Shown: positions 15,364 to 24,580 of the stretch, in pieces
Numbering within the stretch: position 1 is the first letter of the stretch
Layout: each line of letters begins with the position of its first letter
From: Acidobacteriota bacterium
GTDB lineage: Bacteria > Acidobacteriota > Holophagae > Holophagales > Holophagaceae
Length of the DNA stretch: 64,000 bases
NCBI GenBank assembly: GCA_016192145.1
Contig: JACPUT010000004.1
Coordinates: 1-64,000 of the forward strand
Reading direction: 5' to 3'
Translations under genes and position numbers: made by a program
Notes under the pieces: generated by a model
What the model saw: the letters and a program-made list of their open reading frames with translations, nothing else
What the model was told of the DNA's origin: nothing
The model's database searches: none

Positions 15364-17073
15364 TCAAGCTCCCGTGAGGGGAATGCGGCGCCCCCAGCCG
15401 AAGGCCTTGGGGCTCACCTTGAGCGCGAAGGGCAACTGGCGCCGCTTGTACTCCGTCTGTTTCAGGAGGCGCAGCACCCGGGGCATCGCGGCGCGGGCGC
15501 CAAGGAGATCGTCGCCTTCCAGCAATTCCGCTAGGTCCGCATGCAGCCCCTCCGTGGGGCGCCCCGCTTCCAGGTGGGCTCCGAGGATCGCATCCAGCTG
15601 GCGATAGGGGAGGAGGCTCGCCTCGTCGGTCTGACCGGGACGCAGCTCCGCCGTCGGTGGCCGTTCGAGGACGCCCTTGGGGATCGCCTCGCCCAGCTCA
15701 TGGGCCAGGGCGTAGACCCGGCCCTTCAGGCAGTCCCCCAGGAGGCCGAAGGCCCCGATCCCATCCCCGTAAAGCGTGAAGTAGCCCGTGGCCGCCTCGC
15801 TCTTGTTGCCGGTGTTCAGCACGGCCACGTGGGAGGTGCCCAGGCGCGAATGCACCGCGGGCTCGCTGGTGAGGGCCATGAGCAGCAACCCGCGGCTGCG
15901 GCTCTGGAGATTCTCGTCGGTGAGGGAAAAGGCACGATCCGGAAACACGCCCTCCAGGGCCGCCACGGCGCCCTCGAAGGGGCGGCCCGCATCCAGCTTC
16001 AGGAAGGGGATCCCGAGGAACCGCGCCTCCGCTTCGGCCAGGGCGCCGCTGATGTCGCTGCTGAACCGCGTGGGAAGGGCCACGCCCAGCACGCGGCCGG
16101 GGCCCAGGGCCTCCGTGGCCAGGGCCGCCACCACGGCACTGTCAATGCCGCCGGAAAGGCCCACGACCACGGCCTCCAGCCCCTGCTTGCCCAGGTTCTG
16201 CTGCAGCCCCACCCGCAGGGCCTGGCGCAGCCATGCGGCCTCGGTGGGTTCATGGAAGGCGGAGCCGGCCGCATCCGTTTCCACGTAGACGATGCCTTCG
16301 GCGAAGGGTGAGGTGCCTTGGTAGCCGCCGGCGGGCTGCACCAGGCCCGTGCCGCCGTCGAAGAGCAGCCAGCTCTCGGCCCCGGCCCGGCTGGCATAGG
16401 CGATGGGCACGCCGTGTTTCCGGGCCAATCCCTGGAGCAGGCGCTTGCGCTGGGCGGCCTTGGAGGGGACGGCCCAGGAGGGCGCGCGCCCGGCGGGGTG
16501 CCAGGAACCCAGGTGCCCCGGGCTGGCGCTGGCGTTGAGGAGGATGGTGGCGCCCGCCCCCACCAGATCGGCCACGGGATCCGCCGTGTAGTGCAGCGGC
16601 GCGTCGGAGAAATCCGGATCCGCCCAGATGTCCTCGCAGATGCTGAGCCCCACCTTCCAACCCTGGAATTCCACGAGGGGCGGGACCTCCTTCGAGGGTT
16701 CGAACCAACGGTGTTCATCGAACACGTCATAGCTGGGCAACACGCGCTTGCGGGCCACGGCGCGCACCACACCGGATTCGCACCACCACAATTCATTCCA
16801 AAGGCGGCCCGAGGGGGCGGGGCTGCAGGTGCCCATCACCAGGGGTACCCGACCCGCCAGGGCCGCGAGGCGCCGGGTCTCGGCCTCGATGCGGCGGCGA
16901 AGCCCCGATTCCCAGAGGTGGTCCTTGGCCATGTAGCCCACCACGGCGAGCTCCGGGCTGAGCACGAGATCCGCACCCTGGGCCACGGCTTCCGCGTAGG
17001 CGGCCTCCAGGGCGCGGCCATTGGCTTCGGGATCGCCAAGGTGGGCGTTCAGCTGGAGCAATGCGAGGCGCAT
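15364..17073 (-). CDS. nadE: Glutamine-dependent NAD+ synthetase
   Basis: 569 residues, the full two-domain form. The N-terminal glutaminase (carbon-nitrogen hydrolase) domain shows SPELAVVGY with the catalytic Glu and LSICEDIW with the nucleophilic Cys. The C-terminal ATP-pyrophosphatase domain has the P-loop VVGLSGGIDSAVV and the LNTGNKSE motif. It converts deamido-NAD to NAD using ATP and glutamine-derived ammonia. The start codon (MRLALLQLNAHLGD) agrees with the family. It is the first clear core gene right of the island, and converges on the tns operon with the tRNA between. Confidence 0.95.
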   Translation of the reverse strand: MRLALLQLNAHLGDPEANGRALEAAYAEAVAQGADLVLSPELAVVGYMAKDHLWESGLRRRIEAETRRLAALAGRVPLVMGTCSPAPSGRLWNELWWCESGVVRAVARKRVLPSYDVFDEHRWFEPSKEVPPLVEFQGWKVGLSICEDIWADPDFSDAPLHYTADPVADLVGAGATILLNASASPGHLGSWHPAGRAPSWAVPSKAAQRKRLLQGLARKHGVPIAYASRAGAESWLLFDGGTGLVQPAGGYQGTSPFAEGIVYVETDAAGSAFHEPTEAAWLRQALRVGLQQNLGKQGLEAVVVGLSGGIDSAVVAALATEALGPGRVLGVALPTRFSSDISGALAEAEARFLGIPFLKLDAGRPFEGAVAALEGVFPDRAFSLTDENLQSRSRGLLLMALTSEPAVHSRLGTSHVAVLNTGNKSEAATGYFTLYGDGIGAFGLLGDCLKGRVYALAHELGEAIPKGVLERPPTAELRPGQTDEASLLPYRQLDAILGAHLEAGRPTEGLHADLAELLEGDDLLGARAAMPRVLRLLKQTEYKRRQLPFALKVSPKAFGWGRRIPLTGA

Positions 17074-17167
17074 GGAAGGTTCCAGTTCCAGGAAGGCGCG
17101 AAGCGCCTGAAGGGGACGGCGCTCCGGTGGAGCGCTGGATCACTGGGAAAGTGTAGCCGCGGGCCGC

Positions 17168-18304
17168 TTACCAGCGGATGGCCGCCAGGGTGCCGCCTTC
17201 CGTGCGCCGCACGAGTTGGAGATCGGCCCCCATGGCACTGGCCCACTTCAAGGCCAGGGGAAGCCCCAGGCCGGTGCCATCGGGGCGGCCGCTCTCGAAG
17301 GGCCGGAGCATTTGCACCACGGTCTCTTCGCCCATGCCGGGGCCCTGATCCAGGATCTCCACGAGGTCGGGGGCGATGCGAACCCGCACTTCGCCCCCAC
17401 TGGGGGTGGCTTGGCAGGCATTTTCCAGCAGATTGATCAGGGCCTGCTGGAGCAGGATCGGATCGCCCAGGGCAGCGCCCTGCCCTTCCATCACCAGCCG
17501 CCGCCCCTGCGCCAGGGGCCGCCGCTGGACCTCCTGGGCCGCGGCTTCAGCCACCTCCCTCAGATCCAGCTCCTGGAGGCGGGGCTCCAGGGGCTTGGCC
17601 CAGAGCATGAACCGGTGCACCACCTGGCCAAGGGCCTCCGCCTCTTCCAGGACGGCCGCGGCGGCCTCGGTGTGGCCACTGCGGGCCAGGAGCTCGCCGT
17701 GCCCCCGGATGACCGCGAGCCCGTTCTTCAGCTGATGGGCCACGCCCGCAGTCATCTCCCCGAGCTCCGCGAAGCGCGCCTGCAGCTGCTGGCGCCGGGC
17801 CTCCGCCTCGACCTCGCTCACCTCCTCGAACTGCAGGAGGGCCCCCACCATGTCGGGGGCCTCGATGCGGTGCATGCGCCAGACCTGTCCATCGGCCTCC
17901 ATGCGGATGCGGGTGCCAGGCTGGGCCTGTAGCCCCTCCTTGAGCCAGGGGTGGGGCTCGAACACGAAATCCGCGGACAGGCCCCCCACGCCCGCCGTGA
18001 CGCCCAGCAGGCCCTGGCCCGCCCGGTTCAAGGTGGCGACCTTGCCCTGCTGATCCACCCAGAGCAGCCCGAAGGGCAGCGCGTCCAGGAGCCGCTCATG
18101 GACGGTGCGGAGCTGGCCCAGGGAAGCCGCCAGCTCGCCGCGCTCGTGGAGGCTTCGGCTCACGGCCCCCAGCAGCACCCCTTCGGGATCGCCCTTGGGC
18201 CGCCGCATCCGCGCCCACCGCAGGATCGTCACGGATACGCCCCAACCCAGGATGACCAGGGGCATCGCCAGGAAGAGCCAGATGAGGAGACGGGAGGGGG
18301 ACAT
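17168..18304 (-). CDS. Membrane sensor histidine kinase with PAS domain
   Basis: 378 residues from the ATG giving MSPSRLLIWLF; the frame is open upstream but overlaps the divergent gene. One N-terminal membrane helix (residues 7-30), a PAS-like domain (about 65-170, LLDALPFGLLWVDQQGKV), then HisKA with the phospho-acceptor H-box AGVAHQLKNGLAVI and HATPase_c with the N-box LINLLENACQATP, DQGPGM and GTGLGLPLAL. The HQLKN form is typical of NtrB-like kinases. No response regulator is adjacent, so the partner is unknown. Confidence 0.88.
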   Translation of the reverse strand: MSPSRLLIWLFLAMPLVILGWGVSVTILRWARMRRPKGDPEGVLLGAVSRSLHERGELAASLGQLRTVHERLLDALPFGLLWVDQQGKVATLNRAGQGLLGVTAGVGGLSADFVFEPHPWLKEGLQAQPGTRIRMEADGQVWRMHRIEAPDMVGALLQFEEVSEVEAEARRQQLQARFAELGEMTAGVAHQLKNGLAVIRGHGELLARSGHTEAAAAVLEEAEALGQVVHRFMLWAKPLEPRLQELDLREVAEAAAQEVQRRPLAQGRRLVMEGQGAALGDPILLQQALINLLENACQATPSGGEVRVRIAPDLVEILDQGPGMGEETVVQMLRPFESGRPDGTGLGLPLALKWASAMGADLQLVRRTEGGTLAAIRW

Positions 18305-18385
18305 GGGGGATCGCCGATGGGGGTTGGGGTGCCTCCGATAGCCTACGGCTACCGCAAGGACCCCGCAGCCTGAAACAATGGATCC

Positions 18386-19210
18386 ATGGATCAGCACCCT
18401 ATCTACGTGGTGAGCGGCGGCAGCGGCGAGACCGGGCTGCGGATGGTCCAGGCGGCCCTCACGCAGTTCCGGCACGGGGATCAGAGCCTCATCCGGCGCT
18501 TCCAGAACGTCCGGACCCACGAGGATCTCGAGGCGATCCTCACCAAGGCCCAGGATAAGAAGGCCGTCATCGTCCACACCACGGTGTCCCGGGATCTCCG
18601 GTTCTACCTGGAGGATCGCTGCGCCGAGCTGCGCCTCACCCAGGTGGATCTCTTCGCCAACCTGCTGGATACCCTGGCCCTCTACCTGCGCGAGGCGCCC
18701 GATGAGAAGCCGGGCCTCTTCCACGCCCTGGACGAGAAGTACTTCAAGCGCATCGAGGCCATCGAGTTCGCCCTCAAGTACGACGATGGCCAGGATCCCG
18801 AGGGCCTGCGCGAGGCGGATATCGTGCTCGTGGGCGTCAGCCGCACGAGCAAGACGCCCCTCTCCATGTACCTGGCCATGGAGGGCCACAAGGTGATCAA
18901 CGTGCCCCTGGTGCCCGGCGTCGCCATCCCCGCGCTGCTCAACGAGATCCCCCAGGGCCGCATCGTGGGCCTCACCATCCAGGCCGAGCGCCTCCAGGAG
19001 ATCCGCGTGCACCGCCTCAAGCGCATGGGCGCTTCCGGGCACAGCGACACCTATTCCGACCTGGGCCACATCCTGGGGGAGCTCACCTTCGCCGACGAGG
19101 TGTTCAAGCAGCACCGCCGCTGGCCCGTGCTGGACGTCACCGGCCGCAGCATCGAGGAGACCGCGGGCCTCGTGTTGGATCGCGTCTTCGGGAAGGAACG
19201 GGGCGCGTGA
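18386..19210 (+). CDS. PEP synthase/PPDK regulatory kinase-phosphorylase (DUF299)
   Basis: 274 residues. The P-loop GVSRTSKTPLS sits in the middle and the C-terminal half has the conserved GLTIQAERLQEIR and a YSDLGHI segment of the DUF299 family (PpsR or PDRP). These enzymes switch pyruvate-phosphate dikinase or PEP synthase off with ADP-dependent phosphorylation and on by Pi-dependent dephosphorylation. Which of the two targets this cell has cannot be told here. Its stop shares bases with the start of the GNAT gene (TGATG), indicating an operon. The divergent sensor kinase starts 81 bases away. Confidence 0.9.
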   Translation: MDQHPIYVVSGGSGETGLRMVQAALTQFRHGDQSLIRRFQNVRTHEDLEAILTKAQDKKAVIVHTTVSRDLRFYLEDRCAELRLTQVDLFANLLDTLALYLREAPDEKPGLFHALDEKYFKRIEAIEFALKYDDGQDPEGLREADIVLVGVSRTSKTPLSMYLAMEGHKVINVPLVPGVAIPALLNEIPQGRIVGLTIQAERLQEIRVHRLKRMGASGHSDTYSDLGHILGELTFADEVFKQHRRWPVLDVTGRSIEETAGLVLDRVFGKERGA

Positions 19211-19638
19211 TGGAGCTGCGCTGGATCCCCTTCGGAAGCCCCGAATACCGGGAGGTGGTGGAGCTGCGCCGCCGGGTGCTGCGCATCCCGCTGGGCCTGG
19301 ACTTCACGCCGGAGCAACTGGCGGGCGAAGGTCAGGACCTCCATCTCACCGCCACCGAAGACGGTAACCTCTCGGGCTGCCTCATGCTGTCGGACCACGG
19401 CGGCGGCGTCGTCCAGATGCGGCAGGTCTGCGTGGAACCCAACCAGCAGGGCACCGGCGTGGGCGCGGCCCTGGTGCGGGAATCCGAAGCCGAGGCCCGG
19501 CGACGGGGCTACCGGCGCATGATGCTCCACGCCCGGGACATCGCCGTGGGGTTCTATGAGCGGCTGGGATACGAACGGGTCGGCGAGCCCTTCGTCGAGG
19601 TGTCGATCCCGCATCAGGAAATGGCCAAGGCACTCTGA
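19210..19638 (+). CDS. GNAT family N-acetyltransferase
   Basis: 142 residues from the ATG that overlaps the upstream stop by one base; a GTG three bases earlier is an alternative. The acetyl-CoA binding motif is clear: VCVEPNQQGTGVGAALV, with the following helix and AVGFYERLGYERVG typical of the GNAT fold. Substrate not predictable. Coupled to the DUF299 gene. Confidence 0.88.
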   Translation: MELRWIPFGSPEYREVVELRRRVLRIPLGLDFTPEQLAGEGQDLHLTATEDGNLSGCLMLSDHGGGVVQMRQVCVEPNQQGTGVGAALVRESEAEARRRGYRRMMLHARDIAVGFYERLGYERVGEPFVEVSIPHQEMAKAL

Positions 19639-19656
19639 TATTCGGAAGGGCCACTT

Positions 19657-19732
19657 AACAGGATGGACAGGATTAACAGGATGAAAGAGCCGATATTCGG
19701 GCTCCCATCCTGTTCATCCTGTCCATCCTGTT
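19657..19732. repeat. Palindromic intergenic repeat (AACAGGATG type)
   Basis: Two 27-base arms, each three near-copies of AACAGGATG, at 19657-19683 and 19706-19732, complementary with one mismatch, around an inner GAGCC/GGCTC stem. It separates the convergent GNAT and FAD-dehydrogenase genes and could act as a transcript end. The sequence resembles dispersed extragenic palindromes seen in many environmental bacteria. Confidence 0.8.
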
Positions 19733-19752
19733 CCAAGCCCGCCTGGAACAGC

Positions 19753-21396
19753 TCAATACTCGTTCGCCAGATCTGCCGACTTGATCTGTTTCTCAAAGGG
19801 TGCGAAGACCGGTGCCCCCGCCGTCTGGGCGATCCACTCGGCCACCCGGATTCCATCCACGGCCGCCGAGGTGATGCCGCCCGCGAAACCCGCGCCCTCA
19901 CCGCAGGGATAGAGACCGGGATGGTCGAGGCTCTGGCCGTCGTCGCCGCGAAGGAGCTGGATGGGGCTGCTCGTGCGGCTCTCGATGGCGAGCATGGTGG
20001 CCTGGGCGGAGGTGTAGCCGTGGAGCTTCTGGTCGAAGACGGGCAGGGCACCCGCCAGCTGCTCCAGGATGAAGGGGGGCAGGCAGGTGCGCAGGTCCGC
20101 CGCCACGGCGAAGGGGCGGAAGCTGGTGGCGGGCAGCTTGCCCGTGGCGCGGCCCTTGAGGAAGTCCTGCACGCTCATGGCCGGGGCGCCGTAGGTCTCC
20201 TTGGCGGCCCGGAAGGCGGACTGCTCCCACTTGCGCTGGAAGTACATGCCTCCGAGCAGGTGGTCGCTGCCGAAGTCGCCGACGTTCACCTTGGCCACGA
20301 TGCCGCTGTTGGCGAAGCCCGAGTCGCGGGCCGCGTTGCTCATGCCGTTGACGACGACGCCGCCCTCTTCCGAGGCGCATTGGATCACCTCGCCGCCGGG
20401 GCACATGCAAAAGGAGTAGGCGGCGCGGTTCACGCCGAAGTTGCAAACCAGCTTGTAGTCCGCCGGGGGCAGGCTGGGGTGGCCCTTGCTGGGGCCGTAC
20501 TGGGCCTTGTCCACGAGATCCTGGGGATGTTCCACGCGCACGCCCATGGCGAAGGGCTTCTGCCGCATGGCCACGCCATGGCGGTGCAGCATCTCGAAGG
20601 TGTCGCGGGCGCTGTGGCCCGGGGCCAGCACGATGGCGTCGCAGGGCAGCTCCTCGCCGCCGGGCAGCACCGCGGCCCTGACGCGGCCCGCCTCGTCGAA
20701 GCGGATGTCCAGGAGGGGCGCCTTCCAGCGGTAGCGCGCGCCGCGCTTCTCCGCGTCCTTGCGCATGAGCACGGCGCACTTGCGGATGACGTCCGTTCCC
20801 ACGTGGGGCTTGGCGAGGTAGGCGATCCGCGGGTGGGCGCCGAACTTCACGAAGGTGTCGATGACGTAGCGGGTGGCCGGGTGCCCGATGCGGGTGGTGA
20901 GCTTGCCATCTGAAAAGGTGCCCGCCCCGCCCTCGCCGAACTGGGCGTTGGCGTCGGGCCGCAGGCGGCCGTGCTCCCAGAGCTCGTTCACCCCCTGCAC
21001 GCGCTCGCTCATATCGGGGCCCCGCTCCAGCACGATGGGCTCGATGCCGTAGTCGAGCAGGCGCAGGGCGCAGAAGGTGCCGGCGGGGCCGCTGCCCACG
21101 ACGACCACCCGGGGCTTCCGGGGGACGGAACCCACGGAGTAGGACGGAGCAAGGGGGGCGGCATCCACCTTCGCCCCGGGCGGTGGCACGGCCATCGAGA
21201 GATCCCGATCCGTCTCGAAGCTGATGGCGCAGAGGAAGCGGATGGAACCCTTGTGGCGGGCATCCAGGCTGCGGCGCTCCAAGGCGGCGCCCCGGTAGTC
21301 GGCGGGCTTGCCGCCCAGGGCATGGGCCAGGGGCTTCGCCAAGTCGAGCTTTTCTTCGCCGAGCGCCAGGGGGAAGTTGGAGATCAGGAACCGCAT
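19753..21396 (-). CDS. FAD-dependent dehydrogenase (COG2509-like)
   Basis: 547 residues from the ATG giving MRFLISNFPLAL. The dinucleotide-binding motif VVVGSGPAGTFCALRLLD lies near residue 95, followed by ERGPDMSERV; FGEGGAGTFSDGKL and, near the C-terminus, PCGEGAGFAGGITSAA complete the FAD-binding fold of this large uncharacterised oxidoreductase family. The N-terminal 90 residues form the extra domain usual in these proteins. The substrate is unknown. The ATG is preferred to an upstream one at 21462 that would add an unlikely extension. Confidence 0.88.
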   Translation of the reverse strand: MRFLISNFPLALGEEKLDLAKPLAHALGGKPADYRGAALERRSLDARHKGSIRFLCAISFETDRDLSMAVPPPGAKVDAAPLAPSYSVGSVPRKPRVVVVGSGPAGTFCALRLLDYGIEPIVLERGPDMSERVQGVNELWEHGRLRPDANAQFGEGGAGTFSDGKLTTRIGHPATRYVIDTFVKFGAHPRIAYLAKPHVGTDVIRKCAVLMRKDAEKRGARYRWKAPLLDIRFDEAGRVRAAVLPGGEELPCDAIVLAPGHSARDTFEMLHRHGVAMRQKPFAMGVRVEHPQDLVDKAQYGPSKGHPSLPPADYKLVCNFGVNRAAYSFCMCPGGEVIQCASEEGGVVVNGMSNAARDSGFANSGIVAKVNVGDFGSDHLLGGMYFQRKWEQSAFRAAKETYGAPAMSVQDFLKGRATGKLPATSFRPFAVAADLRTCLPPFILEQLAGALPVFDQKLHGYTSAQATMLAIESRTSSPIQLLRGDDGQSLDHPGLYPCGEGAGFAGGITSAAVDGIRVAEWIAQTAGAPVFAPFEKQIKSADLANEY

Positions 21397-21596
21397 GGTC
21401 GCTCCGGCGAAGGGGGTTCCAACGGGAACCAAGGCCGGATTCCATTCTACGTCCCAATCCACCCTGGGCGAAGCCAGGGGGAGCGGATGACGCCTCCAAC
21501 CCCGGAGAAGGCCGGTGGCCCAGGAAAGGGGGGACGGGGGTTGGAAATGGCCCCGCCGAAGGGCGATCCTGTTCTCTCATTCCTTGGGAGGCTCCC

Positions 21597-22508
21597 ATGA
21601 ACGGTCCCTTGGCGGGAAAAGTCGTGGTGGCAGGAGGCAGCGGCTTGGTCGGGCGCCACCTGGTAGCCACCCTGCGGGCGGGGGGCATGCCAGTGGTGGT
21701 GCTGACGCGCAGGCCCGGGGGTTCCATGGGCGGGGCGGAAACCCGGGGCTGGGATCGCCTTCCCGAGGCGCTGGAAGGCGCCTCCGCCGTGTTCAACTTC
21801 GCGGGGGAAGGCATCGCCCACCGCTGGACGTCGGGGCGCAAGGCGCGCATCCGCCAATCCAGGGTGGAGGCGACCCACCGCCTGGTGGAGGCCCTCGGTC
21901 AGATGGAACTCCCGCCTCCGGTGCTCATCAATGCCTCCGCCGTGGGTTGGTATGGGTCCCGCGGGGGGGAAGTCATCGATGAGCGCACCGGCCCTGGGAG
22001 GGATTTCCTGGCCCAGGTCTGCCGGGCCTGGGAGGCGGAAGCCGATAAGGCCCAAGCCTACGGGGTCCGGGTGGTGAAGCTGCGCTTGGGCGTCGTCCTC
22101 GCCCGGGGGGGAGGCGCCCTCCCGAAGATGGCCCTGCCCGTGAAGCTCTTCCAGGGGGCCAAGCTGGGGCATGGGCAGCAGGGCCTCAGCTGGATCCACA
22201 TCGAGGATCTGGTGGCCATGCTCCTGGAAGCGGCCCGGAATCCGGCCTGGTATGGCGCCATCAACGCCTGCTCGCCCCGCCCCCTCACCAACGAATCCTT
22301 CACCCACCTCCTGGGCCGGACCCTCCATCGCCCCATCCTGCCCGTGCCCGGGGCGATCACCCGCACGGCCCTCAGGCTCCTGTACGGCGAAATGGCCCAG
22401 GCGATGCTGCTCCAAGGCGCCTTCGTTTATCCGAGGCGCGCCGCGCAGCTGGGGTTCAAGTTCCGGTTCGCTGAACCGAACCGGGCCCTCGCGGACCTCC
22501 TGGGCTAA
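21597..22508 (+). CDS. TIGR01777-family NAD-dependent epimerase/SDR
   Basis: 303 residues with the N-terminal Rossmann motif VVVAGGSGLVGRHLV, NFAGEGIAHRW and the SDR-like INASAVGWYGSRG with conserved Tyr. The C-terminal LLYGEMAQAMLLQGAFVYPR segment is typical of TIGR01777 (SDR39U1) proteins. A GGGAGGC precedes the ATG. Exact reaction unknown. Converges with miaB, whose stop lies only one base beyond its own. Confidence 0.9.
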   Translation: MNGPLAGKVVVAGGSGLVGRHLVATLRAGGMPVVVLTRRPGGSMGGAETRGWDRLPEALEGASAVFNFAGEGIAHRWTSGRKARIRQSRVEATHRLVEALGQMELPPPVLINASAVGWYGSRGGEVIDERTGPGRDFLAQVCRAWEAEADKAQAYGVRVVKLRLGVVLARGGGALPKMALPVKLFQGAKLGHGQQGLSWIHIEDLVAMLLEAARNPAWYGAINACSPRPLTNESFTHLLGRTLHRPILPVPGAITRTALRLLYGEMAQAMLLQGAFVYPRRAAQLGFKFRFAEPNRALADLLG

Positions 22509-22509
22509 T

Positions 22510-23820
22510 TCAGGCCAGCTCTCCGAACAGCTGATGGGGCCCGGCCCCCGTGATGGTGACGCTCACCCGTTCTCCCAGCGGCAGCAGGCGGGCGGGGCCC
22601 GAGGCGATGTGGACGTTCCTCCAATCCGCCGTGCGGGCCAGCCAGGCGCCGTTTTCGATGGGGCCTTCGCTTTCGATGCGGGCCTGCAGGGTACGGCCGA
22701 TGAAGGCGTCATTGCTGGCGCGGGTCAACTCCATCTGCCGCGCCTGGAGGATGCGCAGGCGCTCGGATTTCACCTTGGGGGGCAGGTCATCCCGCAGGCG
22801 CAAGGCGGCGGTTCCGGGGCGGGGGCTATAGATGAAGCTGAAGGAGATGTCGTACTTCACGGCCTCCAGCAGATCCATCGTCGCTTGGAAATCCGCATCC
22901 GTCTCGCCCGGGAAACCCACGATGAAGTCGGTGCTGAGGGCCAGCTTGGAGCGGCCTTCCCCGAGGAAGCCCAGCCGCTCTAGGTACTGCTCGACGGTGT
23001 ACTCGCGGAGCATGCGCTTGAGCACGGCGTTGGAGCCGCTCTGCACGGGCAGGTGGAGGAAGGGGGCCACCTTGGGGTTGGTCACCAGGGTGCGGGCCAG
23101 TTCTTCCGTGAAGTTCATGGGATGGCTCGTGGTGAAGCGGATCCACTCCAGGCCCTCGATCTCGGATACACGCCAGAGGAGGTCTGAAAAGGTGCAGCCA
23201 CCCGCGAAGGAGTTCACGTTCTGGCCCAGCAGTTCCACTTCCTTGTAGCCCCGGGCGACGAGGCCTTTCACCTCGGCGACGATGTCCTGCCAGGGTCGGC
23301 TGCGCTCCACCCCGCGGGTGGTGGGCACGATGCAATACGTGCAGGCGTGGTTGCAGCCCTCGATGATGGTGACCAGGGCCTTGGCCGTGCTGCGGCGGCG
23401 GGCCACCTCGGGGGGGAAGAGGTGGTTGTCCGGGTACTCGCCCGTGTCGATGACGCGCTTGCGGCCGGCTTGGACCTCTTCGATGACCTTGGGAAGCTGC
23501 TGCAGGGCCATGGTGCCCAGCACGAAGTCGATCTGGGGGGCGCGCTTGAAGAGGGCCTCCTCCTCCTGCTGCGCGAGGCAGCCCGTGAGGCCGATCATCA
23601 GGGGCCGCTGCTCCTTCTCCTTGCGCAGGCGCCCCAACTCCGAATGGACCTTGTGCACGGCCTTTTCGCGGATGGAACAGGTGTTGAGCAGGACCAGATC
23701 CGCCTCGGCGCTGCTCCCCACGGCCTCGTAGCCCTGCTTTTCGAGGAGCCCGGCCAGACGCTCACCGTCGTGGTCGTTCATCTGGCAGCCCCAGGTCTCG
23801 ATGTAGAACTTCTGGCTCAT
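22510..23820 (-). CDS. miaB: tRNA-2-methylthio-N6-dimethylallyladenosine synthase MiaB
   Basis: 436 residues: N-terminal UPF0004 domain (IETWGCQMNDHDGE with the first cluster Cys, then NTCSIREKA), radical SAM domain with CNHACTYC, and a C-terminal TRAM domain. It adds the methylthio group to i6A37 of tRNAs reading codons starting with U, using two Fe-S clusters. Length and order match the family. Nearby tRNA-Leu(CAA) is one expected substrate class. Confidence 0.95.
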   Translation of the reverse strand: MSQKFYIETWGCQMNDHDGERLAGLLEKQGYEAVGSSAEADLVLLNTCSIREKAVHKVHSELGRLRKEKEQRPLMIGLTGCLAQQEEEALFKRAPQIDFVLGTMALQQLPKVIEEVQAGRKRVIDTGEYPDNHLFPPEVARRRSTAKALVTIIEGCNHACTYCIVPTTRGVERSRPWQDIVAEVKGLVARGYKEVELLGQNVNSFAGGCTFSDLLWRVSEIEGLEWIRFTTSHPMNFTEELARTLVTNPKVAPFLHLPVQSGSNAVLKRMLREYTVEQYLERLGFLGEGRSKLALSTDFIVGFPGETDADFQATMDLLEAVKYDISFSFIYSPRPGTAALRLRDDLPPKVKSERLRILQARQMELTRASNDAFIGRTLQARIESEGPIENGAWLARTADWRNVHIASGPARLLPLGERVSVTITGAGPHQLFGELA

Positions 23821-23885
23821 CCGAATTCCCCGAACCTTCCATTCTATCGGGCCGAGGGGGATTCCCCGAGCCTCCTTGGGAATCG

Positions 23886-24470
23886 TTAACCCCTGGGCAG
23901 GGTGGCCACGAGCATAGGGCCCTCCATGGATAGCCTACCTCCTCGCGTCTTGAGGATCACGAGGGCATGGTGGGCGGCCAGGTCGCGGTGCCTGGCATCA
24001 CCTTCCAGCAAGCTTTCCGGAACGTCCTCCAGAGGGCTCCATCGCAGGGTCCAGGCTTCCGGGGTGGCCGATGCCTCCAAGCGCAGGGATTCCGGTGCCA
24101 CCAGCGGCATCAGCTGGCGGCAGACCGCCGCCGCCAAACCGACAAAGGTCGGAACGGGCCACCCTTCCCCTTCGACACTCACGTTCACCGGGCAGCGATG
24201 GAGGGAGCTCATCGGCGCCAGTCGCGCTTCGAGGGCTTCGCGGAAGGCGCCGGCCGCGGCGGGCTGCTCATCTTGAGCCACGCCCAGGATCAGGGCCCGG
24301 GCCGTGGCGACGAGGTGCAAGCCCTCGCTGACGACCGCTTCCAGGCGCTGGCGATCCCGCTCCTTCAGGGGTTTGCAGGGGTCCGGGTTGAGATCCAGGA
24401 TTCCCCTCATGCCCCCGAAGGCATTGTTGAGGTCGTGGAGGGCGGCGCGCCAGAGCAGTTCCTGATTCAT
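23886..24470 (-). CDS. Histidine-kinase-like protein without recognisable ATP lobe
   Basis: 194 residues. The N-terminus (LWRAALHDLNNAFGGMRGIL) has the H-box pattern of a histidine kinase dimerisation helix, with candidate phospho-His in LHDLNN, and a second long helix follows. The remaining part resembles a reduced HATPase-like fold but lacks clear N and G boxes. It may be a phosphotransfer or degenerate kinase. It is divergent from the MshEN-domain gene, with about 110 bases between them. Confidence 0.6.
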   Translation of the reverse strand: MNQELLWRAALHDLNNAFGGMRGILDLNPDPCKPLKERDRQRLEAVVSEGLHLVATARALILGVAQDEQPAAAGAFREALEARLAPMSSLHRCPVNVSVEGEGWPVPTFVGLAAAVCRQLMPLVAPESLRLEASATPEAWTLRWSPLEDVPESLLEGDARHRDLAAHHALVILKTRGGRLSMEGPMLVATLPRG

Positions 24471-24580
24471 GTTCCGGCTCCCCAGGGGCGATGAAAGAAG
24501 GTCGACTCCGGAGTTTGGCTCCAGGAATCAATGGACTTAGCCACATAGGATCGTATCCTGCCAACAGGAGAATCCCCCTG

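Noticed and set aside
15541-16311. Long open frame antisense to nadE
   Set aside because: GC-rich shadow frame; the nadE frame carries all catalytic motifs.
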